The notes under the pieces are model-generated. The model saw only the letters and a list, made by a program, of their open reading frames with translations, ran no database searches and was not told where the DNA came from. A stretch of 58,933 bases of DNA from SAR92 bacterium BACL16 MAG-120619-bin48 (lineage in GTDB: Bacteria; Pseudomonadota; Gammaproteobacteria; Pseudomonadales; Porticoccaceae), in contig LIDE01000021.1 of NCBI GenBank assembly GCA_001438605.1, positions 1 through 58,933 of the forward strand. Reading direction: 5' to 3'. Position numbers and translations under genes: made by a program. This document shows positions 37,748-48,274 of the stretch, piece by piece (position 1 is the stretch's first letter; each line of letters opens with the position of its first letter).

Positions 37748-37926
37748 TTTAAGTCTCCGTACTTTGCCGATGAGGTTTCTGAGGCGGCAATGATACCCTA
37801 CTGGCTACTTTTCCCCAAAAATTAAGCGCTAAAAATCACTCTATCTGCGTCGTTAACGGTATTTTTTAATCGTCTTTAACGCTGGCCTGCGTACAATGGG
37901 CAATACTCCTCTGAAGAGCCCAACAA

Positions 37927-39045
37927 TTGACATCAACTCACCTGCCTTACCCTTTCCTGCGCCCTGAGTTTTTACAGGCTTTAGAAGACAGCGAAAGCGC
38001 CTGTGACAAGAGTGGTTGGTACCCTATTCATCTGCAGCTGCCCCTTGGCCCCGAGAAAGATCTTTCAGCAGCCCATGGCGACGCGTTTCTTCCTCTGTAT
38101 CTAAAAACCCATTCCATGGGTGAATATGTATTTGATTGGGCATGGGCTAATGCCTATCAGCAAAATGGCTTGGATTACTACCCAAAACTGGTCACATCAA
38201 TTCCCTTTACGCCTTCCACTGGCCCGAGAGTGCGAGCGGAAACCGCTTTAACGGTAGAGGATTGCAGGCTGCTGGTTGACGAAATCCTCGCCGTCGCCGA
38301 GGAAACGGGCGCCTCAAGCTGGCACTTTTTATTTCCCTCAACAGAGCATCTTGAGTTATTTCAGGATCCGCGTCTGCTGCAACGTAGCGGTGTGCAATAC
38401 CACTGGCACAATCGCGGGTATGAGCAGTTCGATGACTTCACTGCGACCATGATGTCGCGCAAACGAAAAATGGTGCGCAAAGAGCGCGCGTCTATAGCGG
38501 ATCAGGGTATTTCAGTCACGGTGGAAGTTGGCGCAGCGATCAGTGCCGATATTTGGCGGCTGTTTTATCAGTTATATGAGCGGACATATATCAAGCGCAA
38601 TGGCACACGAGGCTATTTAACAGAGGCGTTTTTTATTCAGATTGCAGCAACTATGCCAGAGCAGATTGCCATGGCGGTTGCATGGCTCGACGGGCAAGCG
38701 GTGGCCTGTGCCCTTTATTTTTTCGACAGTACAACGCTCTATGGGCGCTACTGGGGCAGTGTCGATGAATTTCCCTACCTGCACTTCGAGCTGTGTTACT
38801 ACAGTGGGATTGAGTTTGCCATTAACCGCGGCCTGCAGCGCTACGATGCCGGCGCTCAAGGAGAGCACAAAATTGTGCGAGGATTTGAACCGGTCGAAAC
38901 CCATTCGTTGCATTGGATAAAGCACCCGCAATTTCGCGATGCTATTGCACGATTTTTACAGCAGGAACACCTATCAATTGAGCAGCACTTGCGGCAAGCC
39001 CGCGAGATGCTGCCCTACCGCGATCCAGCGCCGGCTGTGGAATAA
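37927..39045 (+). CDS. FemAB-like / GNAT-fold acyltransferase (peptidogalycan biosynthesis family)
   Basis: 372 residues. The start is TTG at 37927, the only option after an in-frame stop at 37912, with AGAG eight bases before it. The sequence fits the PF04339 group of double GNAT-fold proteins: HSMGEYVFDWAWANAYQQNGLDYYPKLV, LFPSTEHLELF, then MSRKRKMVRKERA, WGSVDEFPYLHFELCYYSGIEFAI and YDAGAQGEHKIVRGFEPVETHSLHW. Substrate unknown; relatives were proposed to add amino acids to lipids or peptidoglycan. Convergent with gloA. Confidence 0.8.
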   Translation: MTSTHLPYPFLRPEFLQALEDSESACDKSGWYPIHLQLPLGPEKDLSAAHGDAFLPLYLKTHSMGEYVFDWAWANAYQQNGLDYYPKLVTSIPFTPSTGPRVRAETALTVEDCRLLVDEILAVAEETGASSWHFLFPSTEHLELFQDPRLLQRSGVQYHWHNRGYEQFDDFTATMMSRKRKMVRKERASIADQGISVTVEVGAAISADIWRLFYQLYERTYIKRNGTRGYLTEAFFIQIAATMPEQIAMAVAWLDGQAVACALYFFDSTTLYGRYWGSVDEFPYLHFELCYYSGIEFAINRGLQRYDAGAQGEHKIVRGFEPVETHSLHWIKHPQFRDAIARFLQQEHLSIEQHLRQAREMLPYRDPAPAVE

Positions 39046-39060
39046 AGTAAATACGACGCT

Positions 39061-39516
39061 TTACCAAGCGCCGACATTGGGCATCGAAACCCAGGGTTCC
39101 TGCGGCGCTAAAGCGGCGCCTTCTTGAAGAAGCTCTATAGAAATATTATCTGGCGAGCGGACAAATGCCATGTGACCGTCGCGGGGTGGTCGATTGATCA
39201 CCACACCGGCATCGAGCAATCGCTGACAGGTCTGATAGATATTGTCGACACGGTAGGCTAAGTGACCGAAGTTGCGACCACCACTGTACGTCTCAGCTTC
39301 ACCATTTTCGGACGGCCAGTTATAGGTGAGTTCTAGCAGCGGCGCTTTGCTCTCTTTTGCTCGATCAACATCAGCGTCGGCGCCGAGAAAAACCAGTGTA
39401 AAACGGCCTGCGGGCACGTCATTGCGATAGAGTTCAACCAATCCCAGCGCATCGCAGTAAAATTTGAGCGAGGCCTGCAAGTCGGTAACTCGAACCATGC
39501 TGTGCAAATAACGCAT
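39061..39516 (-). CDS. gloA: Lactoylglutathione lyase (glyoxalase I)
   Basis: 151 residues, two VOC half-domains. Turns the methylglyoxal-glutathione hemithioacetal into lactoylglutathione. Metal ligands are in place: His in MRYLHSMVRV, Glu in LLELTYNW, His in FGHLAYRVD and Glu in ISIELLQE. Close to E. coli GloA over the whole length, with a 15-residue C-terminal extension. Not linked in operon to its neighbours: 71 bases separate it from aceF on the same strand. Confidence 0.88.
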   Translation of the reverse strand: MRYLHSMVRVTDLQASLKFYCDALGLVELYRNDVPAGRFTLVFLGADADVDRAKESKAPLLELTYNWPSENGEAETYSGGRNFGHLAYRVDNIYQTCQRLLDAGVVINRPPRDGHMAFVRSPDNISIELLQEGAALAPQEPWVSMPNVGAW

Positions 39517-39587
39517 CGCTTTTCCCCCTGTTTTACTGTGGACGTATTGTTAACCCTAAGCGCGGTACTGGCCCTACGCTCTGCTGC

Positions 39588-41300
39588 TTACAGTGCCAAA
39601 TAACGGATATCACTGAGCAATTTAACTAAATGTGTCATAAACCGACCCGCATCACCACCGTTAATCGCGCGATGATCGTATGACAGCGCCAGCGGCAGCA
39701 TTAGGCGCGGAATAAACGCACTGCCGTCCCAGACAGGTTTCATCTGCGACTTTGAAACGCCCAGAATGCCGACTTCCGGCGCATTGACGATTGGCGTAAA
39801 GCCATTGCCACCAATTGCACCCAAGCTTGACAGCGTGAAGCAGCCACCCTGCATTTCGGCCGGCGTCAATTTACCGTCGCGCGCCTTGCCTGCTAGCTCG
39901 GCAATTTCCGCTGAAATATCCCAAATACCTTTTTCGTTGACGTCTCGAATCACCGGCACCACAAGCCCGCGGGGCGTATCGACCGCCATCCCCACATGGA
40001 CATAATGCTTTTGCACAAAGTGCTCGCCATCTGCGGCCAGTGAACGATTAAACTCTGGGTTGGCCTGCAGTGCAGCACCGATTGCCTTGATCAAAAACGC
40101 CACCGGTGTGACACGAATACCGCGCTGTTCCGACTCCGCTTTAAGTGCCTTGCGGAACTCTTCGAGGTCAGTAATATCCGCATCGTCAAATTGCGTGACA
40201 TGGGGAACATTCAGCCAGTTGCGCTGCATATTGGCGGCGGTAAGCTTTTGGATTTTGCTTAGTTTGATATTTTCTACGGCACCAAACTGACTGAAATCAA
40301 TCGCAGGGATTGGCGGAATTCCAGCGCCACCAGGAAGAGCTTGCGGAGCTGTTCCAGCGGCTTTTCCTGTCATGATTTGTTTAACGAAGTGGCTCACATC
40401 GTCTTTTAAAATACGTCCCTTGGGGCCGCTTCCAGGGACATCTGCCAACGTCACGCCAAGCTCACGGGCAAGCATACGTACCGCGGGACCCGCATAGACT
40501 TCGGCGGCGGTTTTTCCAACTGGCGCCGTTTTTTCGACGGGGGAAGTAATTGCAGCTCGCACCGGTTGCGGCGCTGCTATCTCTTCCGGAACAGCGACTG
40601 GAGCCTGCTGTACTGGGGTAGCCGTTGGTGCTTTCGCTGCGGCCGGTGCGGGGACTTCCGTCGCGGAAGAGTCTTGCGGGCTGATAGCAAATAGCGCGAC
40701 ATCGTCGCCGGTACCAAGCTTGTCGCCTTCAGACACCAGGATTTTTACAACGCGGCCTGAATGGCTTGCGGGTACATCCATGGTGGCTTTGTCGGACTCA
40801 AGAATAACTAGGGTGTCGCCCTCATTCACTTGATCACCCACAGCAACACAAATTTCAATAACCTCAACTTTGTCATCACTGCCAATGTCCGGCACTTGAA
40901 TCATAAGCTCTGCGGGCTGGCTTGCAGTGGCAGCGGGCTTTTCAGCCACAGTTGTTGTTGAAATAGGCTCTTTAGTGACCTCTTCAGCCACCGGTGCAGC
41001 TGTACTAGCATGGGCAATCTGCTCTACTTTTTCATCTGAAGCAACAGCAACATCGGTCTCCTGAGCGACCTCAATTTCAGCAATCGCATCGCCAACGCGC
41101 ACGGTAGCGCCCTCAGCAACAAGGTATTTTTTGAATACCCCCGCCGCAGGGCTCGGCACATCCATGGTCGCCTTGTCAGACTCGAGTACGAGCAGCGAAT
41201 CTTCGACCGCAACTGCATCGCCAGCGGCGAGGCCAAGCTCAATTACCTCAACGGTCTCGGCACCACCGAGATCAGGAACCACTACTATTTGTATTGTCAC
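39588..41300 (-). CDS. aceF: Pyruvate dehydrogenase E2, dihydrolipoyl acetyltransferase
   Basis: 570 residues. Two lipoyl domains (about 1-75 and 130-205), each with LESDKATMDV carrying the lipoylated lysine (Lys43 and about Lys171), joined by Ala/Pro/Thr-rich linkers. Next comes a peripheral subunit-binding domain (AGPAVRMLARELGVTLADVPGSGPKGRI, about 270-300). The catalytic domain ends in YDHRAINGGDAGRF, with the His and Asp of the acetyltransferase. aceE is 86 bases upstream. No lpd gene for E3 follows. Confidence 0.96.
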   Translation of the reverse strand: MTIQIVVVPDLGGAETVEVIELGLAAGDAVAVEDSLLVLESDKATMDVPSPAAGVFKKYLVAEGATVRVGDAIAEIEVAQETDVAVASDEKVEQIAHASTAAPVAEEVTKEPISTTTVAEKPAATASQPAELMIQVPDIGSDDKVEVIEICVAVGDQVNEGDTLVILESDKATMDVPASHSGRVVKILVSEGDKLGTGDDVALFAISPQDSSATEVPAPAAAKAPTATPVQQAPVAVPEEIAAPQPVRAAITSPVEKTAPVGKTAAEVYAGPAVRMLARELGVTLADVPGSGPKGRILKDDVSHFVKQIMTGKAAGTAPQALPGGAGIPPIPAIDFSQFGAVENIKLSKIQKLTAANMQRNWLNVPHVTQFDDADITDLEEFRKALKAESEQRGIRVTPVAFLIKAIGAALQANPEFNRSLAADGEHFVQKHYVHVGMAVDTPRGLVVPVIRDVNEKGIWDISAEIAELAGKARDGKLTPAEMQGGCFTLSSLGAIGGNGFTPIVNAPEVGILGVSKSQMKPVWDGSAFIPRLMLPLALSYDHRAINGGDAGRFMTHLVKLLSDIRYLAL

Positions 41301-41386
41301 ATTTCTTCCTTTATTAACCCTGACCCAATATTAACTTATGCCCAACGCGCTCAGCCTCTTTTGAAGCCTTGATGCTGCACCCAGTT

Positions 41387-44035
41387 TTACACATACAGTG
41401 GGTTGGGTTTGTCTGGATCAATTGCAAATGTCTTGATTGCTTGACTGAGTACAGAGGTCTTAATTTTGCCCTCATCAGCCAGTACTTTCAGCGCCGCCAA
41501 CACGACAAAGTGGCGGTCAACTTCAAAGAACTTGCGCAGCGCAGCGCGACTGTCACTGCGACCAAAACCGTCGGTGCCGAGAACATAAAGCGGTCGCTCA
41601 ATATATTTACGCAATTGCTCAGCATAATTTTTCATATAGTCAGTCGCAATAATGACTGGGCCGGCGCTGCCTTCCAACTGTTCGGTAATATAGGCTTTTT
41701 TCGGCGCGCTCTCAGGGTGCAACAGGTTCCAGCGATCGACCGCTTGGCCGTCGCGAGTCAACTCGTTGACACTGGTGAGACTCCAGATATCAGATTCAAT
41801 ACCGAAAGACTCGCGCAGAATAGTCGCAGCTTCGCGCACTTCATTGAGAATAGTGCCCGAACCCATCAACTGCACTTTCAACTTAGCGTCAGCGCCTTTA
41901 GAGAACGGATAGATGCCTTTAATAATGCCCTCTTCCACACCCTCTGGCATGGCCGGCTGAACATAGTTTTCGTTCATCGTCGTGAGGTAGTAAAAACAAT
42001 TTTCCTTGTCCGCATACATGCGCTTGACGCCATCCTGAATAATCACGGTTAGCTCATAGCTGTAGGCGGCATCATAACTTTTACAATTCGGCACGGTGTT
42101 GGCCAAAATATGGCTGTGGCCGTCTTGGTGCTGCAGTCCTTCACCATTCAGCGTTGTTCTGCCGGCGGTGGCGCCAATCAAGAAGCCACGCGCTTGGCTG
42201 TCGCCCGCTGCCCAGGCCAAATCGCCAACCCGCTGGAAACCAAACATGGAATAGAAAATATAAAAAGGAATCATCGGGCAGTTGCTGGTGCTGTAAGCCG
42301 TCGCTAGCGCCAACCAAGCAGACATCGCACCCGCTTCGTTGATGCCCTCTTCCAAAATCACGCCCTTTTTGTCTTCTTTGTAATACATGATCTGCTGGTG
42401 GTCATGTGGCACATACTTCTGACCGGCTGAAGTATAAATACCCAGCTGGCGGAACATGCCCTCCATACCGAAGGTGCGTGCTTCGTCTGGCACAATCGGT
42501 ACCACCGAACTGCCAATCTCTTTGTCTTTAATCAAGGTCGACAGCACGCGCACAAAAGCCATGGTGGTGGAAATTTCACGCTCACCGCTGCTTTCTAACT
42601 GCTTTTTGAAGGCATCGAGCGGCGGCACAGTCATTGCTTTGAAGTCCGCTTGACGAGCAGGGAGTGGACCGCCCAGCGCTTTGCGGCGCTTGCGCAGATA
42701 CTCTAACTCTGGACTGTTTTCCTCAGGACGGTAGTAAGGGACATTTTCCAACTGCTCTTCCGACACGGGAATAGCAAAACGATCGCGGAAACGACGCAGG
42801 CTGTCCAAATCGAGTTTTTTCACGGAGTGCGTATCATTGGCTGCTTCGCCGGCGCTACCCAAACCGTAACCTTTAACCGTTTGCGCGAGAATCACCGTCG
42901 GCTGGCCCTTGTGAGCAACTGCTTCAGCATAGGCTGCGTAGACTTTGTACGGATCGTGACCGCCGCGATTGAGGTACATAATTTGCTCGTCGGTCATATC
43001 CTTAACCAACTCGAGAAGCTCTGGATACTTACCAAAGAAGTGTTCCCGGGTGTAGGCGCCGCCGTTAAACTTGTAGTTCTGCAGCTCGCCGTCACACACT
43101 TCGTTCATGCGTTTAATCAACAGGCCGCTCTTGTCTTTTTCCAATAGCGGATCCCAGTGGCGTCCCCAGATGACTTTAATCACGTTCCAGCCGGCGCCAC
43201 GGAACACACCTTCGAGTTCCTGGATAATTTTACCGTTGCCACGCACAGGGCCATCGAGTCGCTGTAGGTTGCAGTTGACGACAAAAATCAAGTTTTCAAG
43301 CTGTTCGCGACCTGCGAGCGAAATTGCGCCCAAGCTTTCTGGCTCGTCACATTCACCGTCACCCAAAAACGCCCACACTTTGCGGTCGCCACGGGCCACC
43401 ATGCCGCGGGCAGAGAGGTAGCGCATCACGTGTGCTTGGTAGATCGCTTGAATCGGGCCAAGACCCATAGACACAGTCGGGAACTGCCAGTAATCAGGCA
43501 TCAGCCAGGGATGTGGGTAGGACGATAGGCCGCCACCGTCAACTTCGCGACGGAAGTTATCCATTTGCTCTTCACTGATACGGCCCTCTAAAAACGAGCG
43601 CGCGTACATGCCAGGCGCGCTGTGGCCCTGGAAAAAAATAAGATCGCCGAGATGATCGCCATCAGCACCATGAAAGAAGTAGTTAAAGCCAACATCGTAT
43701 AGGGTTGCAGCAGAGGCAAAGCTGGCGATATGGCCACCTATACCCTCGCTCTTTTTATTGGCTCGCATCACCATGGCCAGCGCGTTCCAGCGTACCAACG
43801 AGCGAATACGTCGCTCCATAAAAAGATCGCCGGGCATGCGCTTTTCCCGCAGCGGCATAATCGTGTTGTGGTACGGCGTAGTTACCGAGGATGGGAGTTT
43901 TATCCCCTGACCGCTGGCATGGGCCTGCAATTGATCAAGTAAGAAGGTTGCGCGGTCTTCACCATAGGCTTTACATACAGAGTCAAAAGCGTCTAACCAT
44001 TCTTGCGTTTCAAAGGGATCTACATCCTGAGTCAT
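41387..44035 (-). CDS. aceE: Pyruvate dehydrogenase E1 component, homodimeric type
   Basis: 882 residues, typical of homodimeric gammaproteobacterial E1 (E. coli 887). Thiamine diphosphate binding is visible in AFLGDGECDEPES and FVVNCNLQRLDGPVRGN. Further family features are SSYPHPWLMPDYWQFPTVSMGLGP, HDHQQIMYYKEDKKGVILEEGINEAGAM and RTTLNGEGLQHQDGHSH. Decarboxylates pyruvate and loads the E2 lipoyl groups. First gene of the aceEF operon, with a promoter about 110 bases upstream. Confidence 0.97.
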   Translation of the reverse strand: MTQDVDPFETQEWLDAFDSVCKAYGEDRATFLLDQLQAHASGQGIKLPSSVTTPYHNTIMPLREKRMPGDLFMERRIRSLVRWNALAMVMRANKKSEGIGGHIASFASAATLYDVGFNYFFHGADGDHLGDLIFFQGHSAPGMYARSFLEGRISEEQMDNFRREVDGGGLSSYPHPWLMPDYWQFPTVSMGLGPIQAIYQAHVMRYLSARGMVARGDRKVWAFLGDGECDEPESLGAISLAGREQLENLIFVVNCNLQRLDGPVRGNGKIIQELEGVFRGAGWNVIKVIWGRHWDPLLEKDKSGLLIKRMNEVCDGELQNYKFNGGAYTREHFFGKYPELLELVKDMTDEQIMYLNRGGHDPYKVYAAYAEAVAHKGQPTVILAQTVKGYGLGSAGEAANDTHSVKKLDLDSLRRFRDRFAIPVSEEQLENVPYYRPEENSPELEYLRKRRKALGGPLPARQADFKAMTVPPLDAFKKQLESSGEREISTTMAFVRVLSTLIKDKEIGSSVVPIVPDEARTFGMEGMFRQLGIYTSAGQKYVPHDHQQIMYYKEDKKGVILEEGINEAGAMSAWLALATAYSTSNCPMIPFYIFYSMFGFQRVGDLAWAAGDSQARGFLIGATAGRTTLNGEGLQHQDGHSHILANTVPNCKSYDAAYSYELTVIIQDGVKRMYADKENCFYYLTTMNENYVQPAMPEGVEEGIIKGIYPFSKGADAKLKVQLMGSGTILNEVREAATILRESFGIESDIWSLTSVNELTRDGQAVDRWNLLHPESAPKKAYITEQLEGSAGPVIIATDYMKNYAEQLRKYIERPLYVLGTDGFGRSDSRAALRKFFEVDRHFVVLAALKVLADEGKIKTSVLSQAIKTFAIDPDKPNPLYV

Positions 44036-44072
44036 ACTTCACCAGCCAGTAATTGAAGGGTCTTTTTACCCG

Positions 44073-44089
44073 CTCCCCAGCGCAGGGAG
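44073..44089 (-). promoter_or_regulatory. Small hairpin in the aceE leader
   Basis: CTCCC (44073-44077) pairs with GGGAG (44085-44089) around a seven-base loop. It sits about 40-55 bases upstream of the aceE start within the transcribed leader. It could affect translation or be incidental; no other support. Confidence 0.25.
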
Positions 44090-44134
44090 ATCAGGTTTAC
44101 TGTTTACGTTTTACAGCATAAAAAGTTGTGGGCA

Positions 44135-44163
44135 ATTTTAATGTAGTTAAATTACAAAATCAA
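44135..44163 (-). promoter_or_regulatory. Probable aceEF promoter
   Basis: On the minus strand TTGATT (44158-44163), a 17-bp spacer and TAAAAT (44135-44140). The region further upstream (44164-44290) is very AT-rich, like an UP element. It lies about 100 bases before the aceE ATG. A PdhR-type operator was looked for and not found. Confidence 0.5.
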
Positions 44164-44296
44164 CGCGCTAAAACCGCCAAAAAAAGTTTATATTTTGTTG
44201 TAAAAAAATACACTTTATATAACTTATTGATTTAAATTGATTTTATTTCATTTTTAAAAAGTTAGTTTAATTACATATTGACCGATTCTAGTGCCA

Positions 44297-47119
44297 TTAA
44301 AATGTGTAGCGGTAACTCGATCCGCTCTCGCGCAGGTCTACCGCAGTATTTACCGCTTCCTGTGTCACTGTCTCAACCACTAATCCACGCACCTCATCGA
44401 CAGCAATGGCTTTATACGCTGCCTGCAACTGCTCAATGGTGACGCTGGACACCTCCGCACTCAGCTGCTGGCGAAAATCAAAGTCAGCATAACCCAGAAC
44501 GACTGACTCCATAAACCGACTGTTGAGCTCGCCAATATTTTTCGGGGTCTCCTGCAAATTGGTCAACACGGAGGCTTTATAGCGAGCCAAATCATCGTCC
44601 GTCATCTGCATGACTTGCTCAAGATATGTACCCAAAAAACGCTTGTATTCAGCGTGCAAGGTCGCAACATCGGCGGTGGGCGACTGCACCAGCAGAGACA
44701 AGCCGGGCACCCTGCCCTGAGGACTTGCGAACGCTGCAACCACATAGCCCAGCTGCTTTTCCGTACGCAGGCTGGTGTAAAACGGCGCAGAGATCATCTC
44801 ACCGATCAACAGGGTATTGGCGCGCTCGGCAAGGGTATCATTACGTCCCTGCAAATAAAGCAAGGCCGCGGCATCGCTGTGATCGACCGGCACCTGCCCG
44901 CGCACTTCACCCACCGCCAATTTTGCAACAGATTGGGTAAGTGCGGCCGACTGTAGCTCCGTCCAGGTGGTGAGACTGTCAACGATTTGCGCCGCAGAGC
45001 TGGCGCTGTGATTGCCACTAATCAGCACTTTTAACGACAAGTTGTCCACCAGACCAGCACCGAATGCCTGCAACTGCGCCATGGTAATGTCGCTTGCAGC
45101 CGCGCTCTTTTGCAGCGGCGTCCATTGGCCTGTCATCATTTCACTAAAATTAGCCATCACTTGACGGAAGGGATATTCGCGGCGGAAGTTCGCCATGTCG
45201 CGCACCAACGCCTGTTTCACGCGATCAAAACGCGCTTGATCCCACTGCGGCGCGGCAAGCTCGGCCAGTATCTCGCGCAGAAGCGTTATCTGCCGATCTG
45301 AATACCCGCCGATAACGATCGAAATGCCGCGAGACTTTGGCTGCAGTGAGAAATTTAACCCCGCTTCACTGGCAGGATAAACTTGGGCAGAGAGCTGATC
45401 TTGGATATAGCTGAGATATAACTCCAACTGAGTGAAGTTCGCCAGCGAGTCGATTTGATCGGTCTCCAACGAGACGATGATATGCGCCTTGGGCACCCCG
45501 TAGCGCGTGTCGGGGAAGTGCCACGCGGTCACTCTATCGCTCTGCACAAGCACCGCAGGCGTCTCACCAACCACAACATCAGACAACAACTCTAGGCTCT
45601 GGGGAATGTACGGATTGGGCGCGGGCAGGAACAACTCAGGGTAATCTGCGGGCGCTTTCCACTTAGCCAAAATAGCTTCATCAACCGTTTTAACAGCGTA
45701 AGGCGTCTGGTACATTTTGCTGATCGCAGTCGCCTGGACCTCTGGAGCGGTGACGGTGACCAGTAAATTAGTAGGGTTAATCCGTGCGCCCACCTCGCGC
45801 ACCAGCTGCTCATCAAACCGACTCATCACGTAATCAGCTCGCAGGACATCCTCCACTGCATAACGCTGCATTTTGCCCGACAGCGAGGAGACGTAACTGA
45901 TTGGATTCTGTTTCTCTTGGAATCGGAAAGCGATCTCGCTCAGACGGCTTGTTTCGTCGTAACGCCAGCGCTCAATGCCCTTCTCGCGAATCATATCTAC
46001 CCAGGCAAAGAACATTTCAACCACCTGCTGCTGGTGCTCTAAACCAGCGGGGGTCAAACCAATATCCACCGAGAACAGCGCTCCACCACGGTCTTCGAGA
46101 CCGGCACCGGCGCGAATAGACTCAGCCCAGCCGCGCTCTTTCAGCGCCGCCAACAAACTGCCCTGCCCCTCATGGCCAATCAAAGCACCCAAGTAGTTCG
46201 CCGGTTTTTCCTGCCAGTGCGGGGCCATTTTTGGCATGGGAAAGGCCAAACTCAGTTCGCGACTCTCTTGCAGCGGTACAACCGATAACTGCAGCGGCAG
46301 ACGTTCAGGCGTCACTAGCGGTTCTGTCAGCGGCGCGACAACGGCGTTACTGTTTGCGACGACACTAAAGCGCGGTTCGACCATTGCCTGCAGTTGATCA
46401 AGACTCTCACTGCCGAGCACAACCAGCTTCATCATATTGGCGGAGTAATACTTTTTGTAAATCGCCAAGAGTTCGTCGCGTAAAGGACGGCCATCACGAT
46501 CAGCCAAGGTGTCTAGGTTACCCACAGTGAATTTGGACAGTGGGTGCTTTGGATTGATCTGCTCCTGCAAAGCATCGAGTCCACGGCGGCTGTCATCTTT
46601 AATTTTTAAGCGATACTCGGATTCAACTGCATTGCGCTCGCGATCCACATAGGTCGCATCGAAGGTCGGCGCAGAAAAAAACTGCGCAAAGCGATCGAGG
46701 GCAGGCTCGAGATGCGCCGCATCGATATCAAAGAAGTAATTGGTGTTTTCAAGACCTGTGCCTGCGTTGTGGCTACCGCCATGCTCACTGATAAATCGCT
46801 GGTACTCATCGGCGTCAGGATACTTTTCGGTGCCTAAAAACAGCATATGCTCAAGAAAATGTAACAACCCGCTGCGATCATCAGAATTTTGGTAGCTGCC
46901 GACATAGACATCGAGGGACGCGGCGGCCTTGTCGGTGGTTGGATCGGAAATCAACAGCACATCGAGCTTGTTAGGCAAAGTCACGTGCCGATATTGTCTG
47001 CTGTCGTTGGCGCTGGCAATAATCCCTTGATCAGGAGCATTAACCAAGCACCCCTGCTGCACGATTGCAACAAGAGCGAGGGCAAAAATAAGCCCGCAAT
47101 ACTTAGCCAGTCGGCGCAT
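44297..47119 (-). CDS. M16 family (insulinase/pitrilysin) metallopeptidase lipoprotein
   Basis: 940 residues. The N-terminus is a lipoprotein signal ending in VQQGC (Cys24), so the enzyme is periplasmic and membrane-anchored, unlike the soluble protease III of E. coli. The inverted zinc motif HFLEH lies in LLHFLEHMLFLGTEKYPDADEY, with the third ligand in ERNAVESEYRL. Four M16 domains are consistent with the length; the middle domain begins near residue 500 (YIPQSLELL). It degrades peptides. Expressed apart from aceE and preceded by PerM. Confidence 0.9.
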   Translation of the reverse strand: MRRLAKYCGLIFALALVAIVQQGCLVNAPDQGIIASANDSRQYRHVTLPNKLDVLLISDPTTDKAAASLDVYVGSYQNSDDRSGLLHFLEHMLFLGTEKYPDADEYQRFISEHGGSHNAGTGLENTNYFFDIDAAHLEPALDRFAQFFSAPTFDATYVDRERNAVESEYRLKIKDDSRRGLDALQEQINPKHPLSKFTVGNLDTLADRDGRPLRDELLAIYKKYYSANMMKLVVLGSESLDQLQAMVEPRFSVVANSNAVVAPLTEPLVTPERLPLQLSVVPLQESRELSLAFPMPKMAPHWQEKPANYLGALIGHEGQGSLLAALKERGWAESIRAGAGLEDRGGALFSVDIGLTPAGLEHQQQVVEMFFAWVDMIREKGIERWRYDETSRLSEIAFRFQEKQNPISYVSSLSGKMQRYAVEDVLRADYVMSRFDEQLVREVGARINPTNLLVTVTAPEVQATAISKMYQTPYAVKTVDEAILAKWKAPADYPELFLPAPNPYIPQSLELLSDVVVGETPAVLVQSDRVTAWHFPDTRYGVPKAHIIVSLETDQIDSLANFTQLELYLSYIQDQLSAQVYPASEAGLNFSLQPKSRGISIVIGGYSDRQITLLREILAELAAPQWDQARFDRVKQALVRDMANFRREYPFRQVMANFSEMMTGQWTPLQKSAAASDITMAQLQAFGAGLVDNLSLKVLISGNHSASSAAQIVDSLTTWTELQSAALTQSVAKLAVGEVRGQVPVDHSDAAALLYLQGRNDTLAERANTLLIGEMISAPFYTSLRTEKQLGYVVAAFASPQGRVPGLSLLVQSPTADVATLHAEYKRFLGTYLEQVMQMTDDDLARYKASVLTNLQETPKNIGELNSRFMESVVLGYADFDFRQQLSAEVSSVTIEQLQAAYKAIAVDEVRGLVVETVTQEAVNTAVDLRESGSSYRYTF

Positions 47120-47179
47120 AAAGAAATCCTTCTGAAAACCTGTGAGAGAAATGTACTTCAGCGCCCAGACACCGCAGCG

Positions 47180-48274
47180 CTAGCTGCTGGGTAGATCAAG
47201 CGCAGCCTGTAAATCTAGCTCCTGCTGCAATCTACGCGGCCATGCGTTGTAAACCGCTTTAACCAAGGTCGCCAGCGGTATCGCGAAAAACACACCCCAG
47301 AAGCCCCAAATGCCGCCGAAAAGCAACACGGCTAGAATAATAAACACGGGGTGCACATCATTCACTTCGGAAAACAAAACGGGTACTAAAATATTGCCAT
47401 CAAGAAACTGAATAACGCCGTAGACGCCAAATAGCCAGAGAAACTCATTGCCAAAGCCCCACTGCATATAACCTACAAGCAACACTGGCACCGTGACCAC
47501 AGTCGCCCCAATGTAGGGAATTAGCACCGAGAGACCGACAAGCAGAGCCAGCAGCGCAGCATAATTCACACCCAGAACAAGAAAGGCAATATAGGTTGCT
47601 CCGCCGACAATTAAAATTTCGATGGCCTTGCCGCGCACGTAGTTAGTTACCTGAACATCCATTTCATTCCAGATGGTGCGCATCACCGAGCGCTGCTCAG
47701 GCAGTAAATCACTCATAAATAACAGCAGCTGATCCTTGTCCTTCAACATAAAAAACACCAGCAGAGGGACTAAAATCACGTAGACCATCAACTCCAGCAA
47801 CCCAGAAAAGCTACTTAACGACAGCGACAGCGCCTGCTCGACTAAGTCGCCTGCCTCACTGGAGAGCCGCGCACTGATCAGCTGAAACTGCTCTGGACTG
47901 ATGTACTCGGCATAGCGCTCCGGCAGCGCCGCCATCAACTCGCGAAAATGGACAATGATTTCCGGCAGCTCGCCAATGAGCAGCGACGTCTGACGGCCGA
48001 CGATGGGAACCAAAACCACGATCACAGAAATAAAACCAATCATAAACAGCAGATAAGTGCCGAACACCGCCGCGGGCTTGGGCAAGCCAAAGCGGCGCAG
48101 GGTATTGACCACGCCCTGCAATAGAAAAGAAAAAATCAGCGCCGCAAAAACAGGGCCGAGAATCGCACCGAGCGTTGCGAACACGATAAGCGACACCAGC
48201 AAAATCACCGTCAGCAGTAAAGACTCTTCAGTGCCAAAATATTGCTCAATCCATTTATGTAATATCTTTTTCAT
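47180..48274 (-). CDS. perM: AI-2E family (PerM) permease
   Basis: 364 residues with about seven to eight hydrophobic spans and one periplasmic helical stretch (about 95-150). The signatures LVPLLVFFMLKDKDQLL, VTNYVRGKAIEILIVGG, LIPYIGATVVTVPVLL, DGNILVPVLFS and VHPVFIILAVLLFGGIWGFWGVFFAIPLATLVKAV are those of the AI-2E transporter family. Its cargo is uncertain; the name comes from one member linked to autoinducer-2. Divergent from bepA, a neighbourhood I recall from pseudomonads. Confidence 0.88.
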   Translation of the reverse strand: MKKILHKWIEQYFGTEESLLLTVILLVSLIVFATLGAILGPVFAALIFSFLLQGVVNTLRRFGLPKPAAVFGTYLLFMIGFISVIVVLVPIVGRQTSLLIGELPEIIVHFRELMAALPERYAEYISPEQFQLISARLSSEAGDLVEQALSLSLSSFSGLLELMVYVILVPLLVFFMLKDKDQLLLFMSDLLPEQRSVMRTIWNEMDVQVTNYVRGKAIEILIVGGATYIAFLVLGVNYAALLALLVGLSVLIPYIGATVVTVPVLLVGYMQWGFGNEFLWLFGVYGVIQFLDGNILVPVLFSEVNDVHPVFIILAVLLFGGIWGFWGVFFAIPLATLVKAVYNAWPRRLQQELDLQAALDLPSS